DNA of 64,000 bases from the NCBI GenBank assembly GCA_963575645.1, contig OY754466.1, positions 37,232,001 through 37,296,000 of the forward strand, read 5' to 3'. Made by a program: the position numbers and the translations under genes. This DNA is from Xanthostigma xanthostigma. Its lineage: Eukaryota > Arthropoda > Insecta > Raphidioptera > Raphidiidae. This document shows, in pieces, positions 32,038 through 41,305 of the stretch. Each line of letters begins with the position of its first letter. The first letter of the stretch is position 1. The notes under the pieces were generated by a model that was given only the letters and a program-made list of their open reading frames with translations, did not search any database and had not been told where the DNA came from.

Positions 32038-32045
32038 GTTTAGAC

Positions 32046-32370
32046 AAAGGGATGTAGAATAGTATGTATGTATAATGTACACACTATACATGCATGCATT
32101 TGTCTCGTATCTATTATTATCGTTAAAGAGATATTTCTGCACGTCGCCGCGACGTTACGAAATACCGTTGGGACGAGATGTCACTCGGCGTACATCGGAA
32201 CGGACACCGGTGTGAAAACTAGCATTACTAGATACGTGCTTTTAGAACAACGTACGGAATACACAAGTGTGAGACTTTATTATCTAGCGGGTGGTCGGAT
32301 TTGTACTTGTCAATTTGAAACTGGATTGATTTTATTCCATCAGCAAATAGGCAAGACGGCGAGGAGTTTC
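32046..32370. other. Spacer; ORF 32068-32430 not called
   Basis: A 120-codon plus-strand ORF runs through this region into the next foldback arm. It contains ATLRNTVGTRCHSAYIGTD and RTEYTSVRLYYLAGGR. I do not recognise it. The 32140-32370 part is GC-richer than its surroundings. A relic of a coding sequence cannot be excluded. Confidence 0.35.
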
Positions 32371-33659
32371 GAGTGTATTTTTCGGGCACAGGCGAGCTTA
32401 TTGTTGGAATCGCTTCGTTTTAGGGTGTAGTTCAACTCCCTAAGTTTGCTTACAAATTTTTGGTGTGCTTGATTTTATAATTGACAATTAGTGACAAAAA
32501 TAGTGCTTTTTTCTCTATTTCCTTTAATATCTCCGTTCCTCTTGACTTTTAGTATAGCATATCCATTGAGAAAGTTGTTCCTTATGAAATTTCCTAAAAA
32601 ATGAGCACTGACAGAGGTCGCTAAGTGCAATTGTTAACTTGCAAATAGCCTCGAAATTTAAAAAAACACGTTTTGACGTGATAACGTTTTATAAATTGAT
32701 GAAACACCGGCTGCACGCACGAAAAAGTGTCACGTTCCGAAATGTGTCACGTTCCGCGCACGATCAGCCCAAGTTTGACAGCTACTAAAATTTAGGTTAT
32801 GTATTATAAAATATGATATTCGAGCGGAATACGTTATCACGTAAAACTATCGTCCGTAAACCGACTTTACAAACAACCAATTTTTTTCACTATTTTTTTA
32901 CTAAAAAATGACCGCACATAGATGGTTGAAAATTCTCAAAAATGATGTCTATGTTGACCCAAACATGCATGAATAATTTTAGCGTCATCGTCATTAATTC
33001 TAACCGATTTTACAACGATTTCTTTAGCGATACAAACGTATAAAACCATATAACTTTTCCAATATTCAATCGTTATAAAATCGGTTAGAATTAATTTTTT
33101 CCAAAAATTTCAACGGGATACTAAAGTCGAATGGATTTGTGATTTTTCTGGCTTGGTCCGACCAGCGAAACCCGTTTGTGAAAAAAATGGCGCAATTTGC
33201 AATTAAGGAAACAAAAAAAGGTGATAGTTAAGTGTTTGAGAAGTAATTGACCGATGACGCTAAAATTATTCATGCATGTTTGGGTCAACATAGACATCAT
33301 TTTTGATAATTTTCAGCCATCAATGTGCGATCATTTTTTAGTAAAAAAATATTGAAAAAAGCGTGTTTTTTTTAACTTTCGGGGCTATTTGCAAGTTAAC
33401 AATTGCACTTAGCGACCTCTGTCAGTGCTCATTTTTTAGGAAATTTCATAAGGAACAACTTTCTCATTGCATATGCTATACTAAAAGTCAAGAGGCACGG
33501 AGATATTAAAGGAAATAGAGAAAAAAGTACTATTTTCGTCACTAATTGTCAATTATAAAATCAAGCACACCAATAATTTGTAAGCAAACTTAGGGGGTTG
33601 AACTACACCCTGAAACGAAGCGATTCCAACAATAATCTCGCCTGTGCCCGAATAATGCA
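32371..33659. mobile_element. Large foldback element with arms of about 300-400 bp
   Basis: The left arm (32371-33000) and right arm (33235-33659) are inverse copies: TCGGGCACAGGCGAG / CTCGCCTGTGCCCGA outside, AATTGACAATTAGTGAC / GTCACTAATTGTCAATT, GACAGAGGTCGCTAAGTG / CACTTAGCGACCTCTGTC, and CAAACATGCATGAATAATTT / AAATTATTCATGCATGTTTG. The left arm is longer only because repeat X is inserted at 32675-32885. The loop contains a smaller inverted repeat (TAATTCTAACCGATTTTA / TAAAATCGGTTAGAATTA). No ORF persists. Confidence 0.9.
32675..32885 (+). repeat. Dispersed repeat X, copy 3, inserted in the foldback arm
   Basis: It begins GACGTGATAACGTTTTATAA, contains CGGCTGCACGCACGAAAAAG, and ends GTAAACCGACTTTACAAACA and CCAATTTTTTT. 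The foldback arm continues on both sides (CACG just before, CACTATTTTTTTACT just after), whereas the opposite arm has no such insert. X therefore inserted after the arms had formed. Confidence 0.85.
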
Positions 33660-33904
33660 CTTTTTAATGTTTTTACTTCCTCGCCGACTAGGCTAAAAGG
33701 CAGAAATCTAACAAGACTTGTCTGATACCGTTTTTTTTTTCTATTTTTTCTATTATCTGAAACATCTATGGGGCCGTTCGGCGTTCGCAGCAAATCCGGA
33801 TCCGTGTTGCCAGAGTTATCTGTTTGAAAAGCATGGTAATAGTCCACATTGACTATAGAGCCGATACAAATAATTTTCAAAACGTCGAACACTTGGTTCA
33901 TCAA
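33660..33904 (-). other. Coding-like minus-strand stretch, unrecognised
   Basis: The first 80 or so codons of a minus-strand ORF starting at 33904 have balanced composition, with NVDYYHAFQTDNSGNTDPDL, RTPNGPIDVSDNRKNRKKKR and SLVRFLPFSLVGEEVKTLKS. At 33659 it runs into the foldback arm, after which the peptide is arm-derived. I do not recognise a family. It may be a relic of a transposon or host exon cut by the foldback, or chance. No splice or promoter signal was identified with confidence. Confidence 0.3.
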
Positions 33905-33935
33905 TGATCATTGTGTTGTACCTGCTCTGTGTGTT

Positions 33936-34378
33936 GGCCGCTGCACACGAGACTAGAAACGCTGCTAGATTCCTTGCTACATTTTCTAGCGCTGGTTTTC
34001 TTGATTGCTGTTATGTGCTCGCTTTACACGAGATGTCTTTTCAAGCTAGTTTTGTGAATAAATCTGGTGCGCACGCAGTGACAGTTCAAATATAAACACA
34101 GAGTACAATGTGTATGTTGTCTGACTCTGAGAAGAATGACGCCGTGTTGGTTTATGGGCGTTTGTTTAAGTCGCCCACGTGACAAGATACTGCTTCTTGA
34201 TTGGTTCTTGTTCATACCTAGCAGCGGACCTCGCAAGGAAACTAGCCCCTGTTCTAATTTTAAAACCTATCTTGTGAGCTAGCAGGCGAGCGCGTAGTGA
34301 CGTCATTTCCAGCTTCGTACCCAGTCTACCGGCCAGCAGAACTCCAAGCAGTGTTTCTAGCCTCGTGTGCAGCGGCCT
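33936..34378 (-). mobile_element. MITE family P, minus-oriented copy
   Basis: GGCCGCTGCACACGAGAC is on the left and CTCGTGTGCAGCGGCC on the right. Like 25074-25481, it has CCACGTGACAAGATACTGCT and TTGTGAGC.CGC blocks in the minus arrangement. The flanks do not show a clean TAA/TTA pair (TGTGTT left, TTTAGT right). ORFs on both strands are by-products. Confidence 0.88.
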
Positions 34379-34563
34379 TTAGTGTTCTTTGCAGTGTTGG
34401 AGTTGTTCGCATCAGTTATATTATTTGTTTATTTGAGGTTAGAAATGTCCCACAACGGCCCCTAATACAATTATGGCGTCAGATTCATGACGCCATTAGC
34501 ACTGGCCAGTATACTGGGTTATATTTGCGAACATACCGTTAATAACAGGTTTTATAGTATGTA
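34379..34563. other. Spacer with a 12-bp inverted repeat
   Basis: TTATGGCGTCA (34471) and TGACGCCATTA (about 34488) form a short stem. No gene was seen. Confidence 0.4.
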
Positions 34564-36261
34564 TATGTTACGGTCAATGTCCGGAATACGGGCAATGTCA
34601 ACATTGACCGGTCAATGTCGACAATGCCCGAGCCACATCGGGCAATGTCCGAAATCGGACAATATTCAAAAAATAGATTTTTTTATAAACATGAAACGCT
34701 GACATTTGATTGTATCTTTATCATGATAAGTTCTCAATTAACGCTTTATGGATTTTTTATCACTGATATCAAACTATTGAAGAATATATTTTTTAGCTTT
34801 CTATTACAATTATTGATGATTGATAACACGTATAATTTATTTATTATTTATATGATATGAGCAATAAACAATATATCTCAATGCATTAAATTTCATAACT
34901 AACATTTATTTCAGCAATAAAAATAAAATCAAAACTACGGATTATTTATTTTCACACATTTTATTTATTTTAATAAATGAAAATATATTTATTGCTCTCT
35001 TAAGCTGATGTACTCATAATCTTATTACTCAAATACAAAAACCTTCCACTTATTACAAAATTCGGCTTTATAAGACGTTGGTAAGTTCTAGCGCTGTCAT
35101 TCTTTTTAGATTTCTCGTAATAGTCGCTCGATTTTCAGTGAGTTTCAATTGTGTCATAGGTGCCTAAATAGCTGTAAAATAACTAAAATAAACTGTAATG
35201 GTAAATTAAGTATAATATATATATTATATATATAATTACAATATCCTAAATAACGTAAATGGCACTCACTAAAATTATTACATAGTTGGTTATTTTTTTT
35301 AATTTTTTTTTGCCAATCTAATTAATTCAAAATTGATAAAAACAAATAATTCATCATTTATTCTTTCAGATGGGCTATAGCAATTTTGCTGAAACCCCTA
35401 TATTAAATTGTAAATAGCTGTAAATAATTATTATTGTAAATAAAGATTTCTTCGTCTTCTTCTTCTTCTTCTTCAATTGTGTTTCATTCAAGTGCTTATA
35501 AAGTATTTTCTTCAAATTTGAGTTATTCAAGACACTATTTGAAAGCTGAAAAATATATTCTTCAATAGTTGATATCAGTGATAAAAATTCCATAAAGCGT
35601 TAATGAGAACTCATCATGATAAAGATACAATCAAATGTCAGCGTTTCATGTTTAAAAATAGTATGTTGTGCGACTAGTGAGAGAAGGAGAAGATTCCGTG
35701 AGCGTGAAATTTGCGCACGCGTGTAGAGAGTGCGGTAACACGTGAGTGGAATATTCTCCTTCAATCAATAGTCGCACATAATACTTTATTCAACTAGCAC
35801 GAGTAATAATATGTAATCGGGGCCCTGATAAGAGGCAGAAATAATAAATCACTTCATTGATTGACATACCCATCGCCCTCGATGCACACAAGATGGCCCT
35901 GACTTTCGCTGAATGGCGATGCTGTTTTCATATATACAAATCGCTACCGCGTTCCTATTGGTCCAGAAACTATGCAGTTTTAATTCATTACTGTACAGTT
36001 TCGGCTCGCTACTGCGTTCCTATTGGTCCAGAAACTATGCAGTAATTCATTATCGTACAGTTTCGGCTCATTATTAGCACTCTACGCGTCAACATGAAGT
36101 AATTTATTATTTCCCCGAATTTAGCAGGGCCCCGAAATTATATATTACTCACGCGTGTTGAATAAAAACTATTTTTTGAACCTTGTCCGATTTCGGACAT
36201 TGCCTAATGTGGCTCGGGCATTGTCGACATTGTCCGTATTCCGGACATTGACCGTAACATA
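34564..36261. mobile_element. 1.7-kb TIR element, right arm interrupted
   Basis: The left arm (34564-34803) starts TATGTTACGGTCAATGTCCG and carries repeated GGGCAATGTC / CAATGTCGACA motifs and AACATGAAACGCTGACATTT. The right arm (35537-36261) is its inverse (AAATGTCAGCGTTTCATG; CGGACATTGACCGTAACATA). The right arm is split by about 510 bp at 35656-36170. The left arm has an extra 20-bp AACATTGACCGGTCAATGTC palindrome. The AT-rich interior (34804-35536) has no transposase; it includes a (CTT)n-like run at 35450-35475. The superfamily is unassigned; the flanks allow a TATA duplication. Confidence 0.85.
35656..36170. mobile_element. Insertion inside the right arm of the 34.6-kb element
   Basis: It begins TAGTATGTTGTGCGACTAGT and includes a hairpin (35660-35795: GTGCGACTAGTGAG... 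/ ...CAATAGTCGCAC). Next comes a tandem duplication of about 70 bp (CGTTCCTATTGGTCCAGAAA at about 35950 and 36018) and an inverted GGGGCCCTG / CAGGGCCCCG pair (35820, 36126). It ends GTTGAATAAAAACTA. The left start is related to the hairpin at 20632-20690. It is absent from the opposite arm, so it arrived later. Confidence 0.75.
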
Positions 36262-36917
36262 TATACAGGAGCAGTTTAATGCCGCTATGAAACTTATTGT
36301 CATGTTGGACATTAGATTGTACCACGAAGTCTTTAACCAGGAGACCTAGCTTCTTATGCTTGCTGTGTTGCGAGACGGACCGTTTTTTGGCGCTCGCGAG
36401 ATGGCGCTGTTATCACCACCTGGGAAAACTTCGGTTCTTTCCACCTGTTTTCGCCATAGTAACCAACTTCACAGACACTACACACATGTAAGCCATGAAC
36501 GCTCGAGCTGGTTCTCCTGGTTCTGATTTCGTCGCTTGTACATAAAAAAAATGACCAGAGAAAAAAATCGCATTTGAAGCTAAATTTTAATCAAGACGCC
36601 TTGGAAAATGTCTAGAAGTAGAAATTGTGCAAAAAACTATGTCAAATACATGTGTAAAAAATATCGTTTCAATTGATCAATTATTTTTTGAGCAGAATTT
36701 ATTTACAATTGCACAATGCTTTCCTTATGTAAAAATATGTCTCGTCCTAATCTAGTCATTGTCCGATCAGATTTTTTGTCAATGCTTTGTGCGACCCAGC
36801 ATAAGTGCTTTATAGCCCGTTTGATATTAACCGAACTCATAGAAAAAGTCAAGATTAATCGATTGCTACCACCCACAGCCCTGTATATCTTTCAGTTTCA
36901 GAGAGACGATGGTAAGT
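36262..36917. other. Spacer, no supported gene
   Basis: Two 64-codon ORFs and the start of a 130-codon ORF (36716) lack recognisable content. The longer ORF extends through the next foldback. Positions 36380-36420 are locally GC-rich (GGCGCTCGCGAGATGGCGC). Confidence 0.4.
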
Positions 36918-37058
36918 TCGTTCCAAGCAGCCAGCAAATGGTACCGAAACCGTCACCTGCATGCGCAGTTGGTAAAAGAAAGCTGATTTTAGAACACGTT
37001 TTAGCTACTGCGCATGCGGGTGACGGTTTCGGTACCGTTTGCTGGCTGCTTGGAACGA
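36918..37058. mobile_element. GC-richer foldback MITE, about 141 bp
   Basis: TCGTTCCAAGCAGCCAGCAA on the left pairs with TTGCTGGCTGCTTGGAACGA on the right, and GGTACCGAAACCGTCACC with GGTGACGGTTTCGGTACC. The arms are about 53 bp with one or two mismatches around a 34-bp loop. Confidence 0.9.
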
Positions 37059-37580
37059 ACCTGGTTTATAGATGCAACTCTTACGGCAAAAAGTCTGGGC
37101 ATCCCTGATCTATAACACTACTGCCCAAAATTGCACCGAGCATCTATTTTCTGAAAATATTTCTTTTACTTATTTTTCAAGTTTAAAAACACAACATTAG
37201 TAATTTCAAAGTTTTATTGAAATCTTGTGTGAAATATTGAACACGATATAAAGCTACTAAAAACTGACAAATCCTTTCAAATGCCTTTTTGAGGAGACGG
37301 AAATGAGACGCATGTTCCTGAACCTATAATTTATCTGGAGTCTACGTATACACCTCTCGTTTCAGTCGAATATTTCGATTTTCTGTAGAACTATAATTTG
37401 TTGCGAATGCTTTAAAGGCAGATATTAAATAGAGCTCGTGAATCTCATAATTTGTGTACCGCATTTTACAAGATGCGGTTTAATTTTTTCACTTGATTTA
37501 ATAAAATATATAAAATAATTTAACACAGGATTATTCTTATAGTTGCATTATCAGGAAATAAAAGTAAAAATTAATTTTTA
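37059..37580. other. AT-rich spacer
   Basis: No feature was recognised. Confidence 0.4.
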
Positions 37581-37855
37581 ACCGACTTCAACAAAAAGGA
37601 GGAGGTTCTGTGTTCGTCTGTATATATTTTTTTTTATGTATGTTCACCGATTTCTCCGTCAATTATGGATCGATTTTCAAATTTTTTTTATTCGAAAGAG
37701 TGCACCTCAGAGGTGGTCCCATCGGAACCAAGTCAGGATCTGATGGTGGAATCCGGAGGAATCGAGGGAAACTCTTAAATTTCAAAGAAACGCATAATGT
37801 TTTTTATGTATGTTAGATTAGTTTTATGTATGTTAGATTAACACTAAAAAGAGAA
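37581..37855. repeat. Interspersed repeat fragment and short duplication
   Basis: ACCGACTTCAACAAAAAGGAGGAGG at 37582 followed by TATGTATGTTCACCGATTT resembles a block very common in insect genomes. A 19-bp TTTTATGTATGTTAGATTA duplication is at 37800-37840. The ORF 37610-37816 reads through it and is not called. Confidence 0.55.
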
Positions 37856-38062
37856 AAATAAAATATTTTTAACAAAAAAATTGAACCGACTTCACACTAA
37901 AAAGTAAAAAATAATTGCGTATTGAAATGTTTTGGAGTCGGTGTAGTTCTCGGAATAGATTTCATTTTGGCTGACACCGACTCCAAAACATTTCAATACG
38001 CAATTATTTTTTACTTTTTAGTGTGAAGTCGGTTCAATTTTTTTGTTAAAAATATTTTTATT
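37856..38062. mobile_element. Perfect palindrome, arms 89 bp, loop 29 bp
   Basis: The left arm (37856-37944) and right arm (37974-38062) are identical over at least 83 inner positions, including TTGAACCGACTTCACACTAA and AATGTTTTGGAGTCGGTGT and their inverses. The loop starts AGTTCTCGGAATAG. The lack of mismatches implies a recent origin or ongoing correction. The arm contains the ACCGACTTC motif of the adjoining repeat. Confidence 0.95.
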
Positions 38063-38699
38063 TATTTTAATGCGAAATTCAGAAATATAACAATGTGTAT
38101 AAATGGTTTATTTTTTAATCTTTATATGCATATCAAATTCCGGCGTGCGAGTGTTCGTAATTCTTCTCGTCCTAAACTACTTAACCGATTTTTATTAATT
38201 TTTTTTTCGTACTTACAAAGTAACCTGGATGGCTCTTAGCTATAGTTGGACCCAGTAGGTGGCACTGTTGAGAACCAGATTATTTTTTTATTTTCCTAAA
38301 AATTGTTAAATATATTTATTAAATATATAATCACAAATTATCAGTCTCCCAGTACCTCTAAATATTTTTTTAAAAATATTTTTCTTATATTCATGACATT
38401 AAATCTGTGGCTTTTGACAATCCGGTCGAAGCTGGACCGGGCAGCTTGTCAATTATACAAAAACAAATCGAAAAAAGCGATCAGTTCCAGTTATAGTTCA
38501 GTCAGTGGGGATAAAAAAAAGCCTCTTACCTACAAAAGGTGGAGACGTGGGGTAGTAACGATTTTTGAATATGCTGTTTAATTATTAATCCTGATGAGAT
38601 ATTTAAGTTTTCGATCTTAGAGGAGGAAGACGCATGCCGATTTTTTTAATGAAAGGTGGAAAAAAATTGTTTTTTATGGAATAATTCATTAATGGCTTA
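38063..38699. repeat. Degraded repeat-like spacer
   Basis: The run TCTCGTCCTAAACTACTTAACCGATTTTT near 38165 and GACCCAGTAGGTGGCACTG near 38250 resemble the start of a transposon-derived unit of the 'phrase then ACCGATTTT' type seen elsewhere in the window. No termini were defined. An ORF of 92 codons at 38303-38581 is not recognised. Confidence 0.4.
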
Positions 38700-39018
38700 T
38701 TTCTTCATACCTCGGTCGAGAGTACATACTTCTGACATCAATTTTAAGGCAGAAAGTCATACATTTTATTCATTGGTGGGATTACACGCACTGATGCCAA
38801 AAGTACGTACTTTCGACCGACTATAAAGAAAAATAGTTATCATGTACATCGCTCCATGAGACTGCCGCCAGCCAACAGTCGCGAACAGCTGTCATTCGTG
38901 TTTTTACGTATAACCTCAAAGCTGCTTGCTTGGAATGTATCTGTGTTTTTATGTATAATTAATAAATAATTAATGAAATTAATAAGCATACTTTCGACCG
39001 AGGTATGAAGAAAAATAC
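38700..39018. mobile_element. MITE family F, copy 2
   Basis: TTCTTCATACCTCGGTCGAG on the left and TCGACCGAGGTATGAAGAAA on the right match the F termini. The internal CATTGGTGGGATTACACGCA and CTGTCATTCGTGTTTTTACG are shared. It lacks the GCCATTGCAACCC block of copies 1 and 3. AATACACCACACGG directly right is the start of the attached hairpin, the rest of which is lost. Confidence 0.85.
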
Positions 39019-39032
39019 ACCACACGGATAGA

Positions 39033-39505
39033 CAGTTCAATAAAAAAATGCGTACCTATACCCATAAAATTTACGAAATTACATCCTCTGCTACTTTTTT
39101 TCGCGAAATAAATGTTAAAGAACTACTTTATTAAAACTGTTTATGCACCTTTTAACCAAGATGACGGCTCGCCCCTCCCCCCCTGACCGGACTATGAGTG
39201 AATAAATTATATTATATAGATAAAAAATGTGCGATTTTCAATTTTTTAGTTCCTCGTTGTACAATTCAATATAATATTGATCGGATGAGTCAGTCTGTCG
39301 GCAATAGATGTAGATGTTTCAGCAGACTTGCAGAGGAAACTAGATTATGTGAACCAGATCACGTAATACCATCCATATGAATTCTGCACAACAATATTAG
39401 ATTATACCACACAATTTATTTACTCTGTATCGAGTTTTCGTTATATAGTAAAACCAATATTTCTTTTCTTTCTAACATCAAATTGCGTTCAAAAAGTTTG
39501 TTATG
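39033..39505. other. Spacer
   Basis: It contains a CCCCTCCCCCCC run near 39170-39182. A 60-codon ORF is not recognised. Confidence 0.4.
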
Positions 39506-39826
39506 ACCGCTACACACGAATCTGGTTTTGCTACTGGAATCACTGCTAGAACTCGTGTTGACTGACGCGCTGAGTGTGAAGTTGAAAATGACGTCACTGT
39601 GGGCTCGTGTGCGTGATCACAGGATGGATTTCAAAATTAACATCGAGGCTTTTTTTCGGGCTTGGTTTGAGCAAGAACCAATCAAGAAACAGTATCTTGT
39701 CAAGTGGACAACATGAACAAACGCCCACAAACAAACATGGCGTATAATAGTGTGTGACAATAAATGTCCAGTTTTGTTAACATTCGAACTGTCATTGGGC
39801 GCGCACCAAACCTGCTGGCTACAATG
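39506..39826 (+). mobile_element. MITE family P, 3'-truncated copy
   Basis: The left terminus is decayed (GACCGCTACACACGAATC). The internal order matches 49261-49707 up to the CGCGCACCAAACCTG block and then stops, with no right terminus. It keeps AAATGACGTCACTGTGGG and GAGCAAGAACCAATCAAGAA. Confidence 0.8.
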
Positions 39827-40347
39827 CATCTATGGTATGTTTCAGTTCCCTTACCAGCATTTTCTAATTTTCTCTTCATCGTCTTTAAGCTAGGGGCGTG
39901 TAATTGCACCTACTTGAAATCCCCTGCGACGCCCATGATAAAGGAGAAAGTGCTATCTGTCCGGCTACTCCACCCATTTCCTGATGAACTCTTTCATCGT
40001 TCGATAATCGAGCCTCTACTGTAAAAATTTTACGCAAATAGAATCTCAACTTTAAAATTCTAACAATCGATGCACTATCATGTCAAAGTAACAATCTAAT
40101 TGAAAACTTTAACCTAAATCGACAGAAATAGCAACACCTGAATAAATAATATAACTTTTGTACATCCCGTCAAATTCACATGAATACTATTTTATTTATA
40201 ATAATTATAAATGTTCTCCAATCTAGCAATTACTTTAGTATAAATTTGCCTCGATACAATTGATCGCATAAAAAAATCACTTAAATATGCAATGAAAAAC
40301 AACAGATGTTCAAAGGTAAATTGCCACCGTTCAAGGCAATTATATTA
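39827..40347. other. Spacer
   Basis: ORF 39764-40024 spans the MITE end and unique sequence, with no recognised domain. The rest is AT-rich. Confidence 0.4.
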
Positions 40348-40754
40348 AGGCCGCTTCACACGAGGCTGGTTTTGCTGCGGGAATCGTTTTTGGGACTTGC
40401 GCTGGCTACGAGGATGGAAATGACGTCACTGCAGACTAACGTACGTGGCCACAAGTATGATTTCAAAATTAGTATCAGGGTTATGTTTGTGCTTGTTTTA
40501 AGAAAGAACTAATCAGAAAACAGTATCTTGACAAGTGTGTTCTGTTCAGAGACAATAAACGTTCACTTTTATTAACATTCGAACTATCACTGCGCGCGCA
40601 CCAAACCCATCTACAAAGCCACTTTTAAAACACACGTCGTTTGAAGCGAACATATAGAAGCCATCGTGAAACCCAGCTCTATAGGACGCTAGAAAAATTA
40701 ACAGCTAAATCTAGCAAGAATTTTGCTGCAAAACCAGCCTGATGTGCAGCGACC
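40348..40754 (+). mobile_element. MITE family P, copy with decayed right end
   Basis: AGGCCGCTTCACACGAGG follows TTA (40345-40347). The right end reads GATGTGCAGCGACCC, changed from CAGCGGCCT. It belongs with the 49261 copy (CTGGTTTTGC, GCTGGAACT-like start) rather than with 18938. Confidence 0.82.
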
Positions 40755-40799
40755 CAAACGTGTGTTTTCAGTAAAACCGACAAGAACAAGGCAATTAAT

Positions 40800-41195
40800 A
40801 ATAATTGGACGATCAAACGAGCCCGCCGAAGGCGGGCGAAGTTCGATCGTAATTATACGAAACGTCTCGTTCGAAGATGATAATTTGTAGTAATGCTTGT
40901 CATTGCTAAGATTTCACACTTTTTAGATTATATAAGTTAGAATTTTTACTGACTCTGGTGTTAGCCAGTTGCGTCATTTCTATTCATATTTTTAGCGCTG
41001 TTAAGTTGAGTTTTCGCGATAAGATGATCTTGGGTCGTATATTAACGGGTCTTTGTATATGGGGAGGGAAAGTGATCATCTTCGAACGAGACGTTTCGTA
41101 TAATTACGATCGAACTTCGCCCGCCTTCGGCGGGCTCGTTTGATCGTCCAATTATACTACACGTCTCGTTCTCGATGATAATTTGTAGACTTTTA
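40800..41195. repeat. DIRS left terminal complex (inverted and internal repeats)
   Basis: A 75-85 bp inverted pair (40803-40885 and 41075-41155) carries GAGCCCGCCGAAGGCGGGC and AACGTCTCGTTCGAAGATGAT with their inverses. The GC-rich GCCCGCC.TTCGGCGGGC is itself a small palindrome. Between the pair, 40885-40985 is the inverse of the right terminus (45110-45200, TGACTCTGGTGTTAGCCAG). Outside it, 41150-41190 matches the extreme right end inverted. DIRS elements have inverted terminal repeats plus an internal complementary region, and this arrangement is a variation on that theme. Confidence 0.8.
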
Positions 41196-41305
41196 GCGTA
41201 ATTAGAAAACTCACTTCCATGGTTTTTAAGTATTAATCTTTATTCCTGTATGATTTCAGGTTACATAACTATAAATTTTTACCCGAGAAACAGTTTTATA
41301 CTACA

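Noticed and set aside
32068..32430. 120-codon plus-strand ORF as a host exon
   Set aside because: Its end lies in a foldback arm, and I recognise no domain. It is left as unassigned sequence.
36716..37108. 130-codon plus-strand ORF as a gene
   Set aside because: More than a third of it is the foldback at 36918-37058, and the rest has no recognisable motif.
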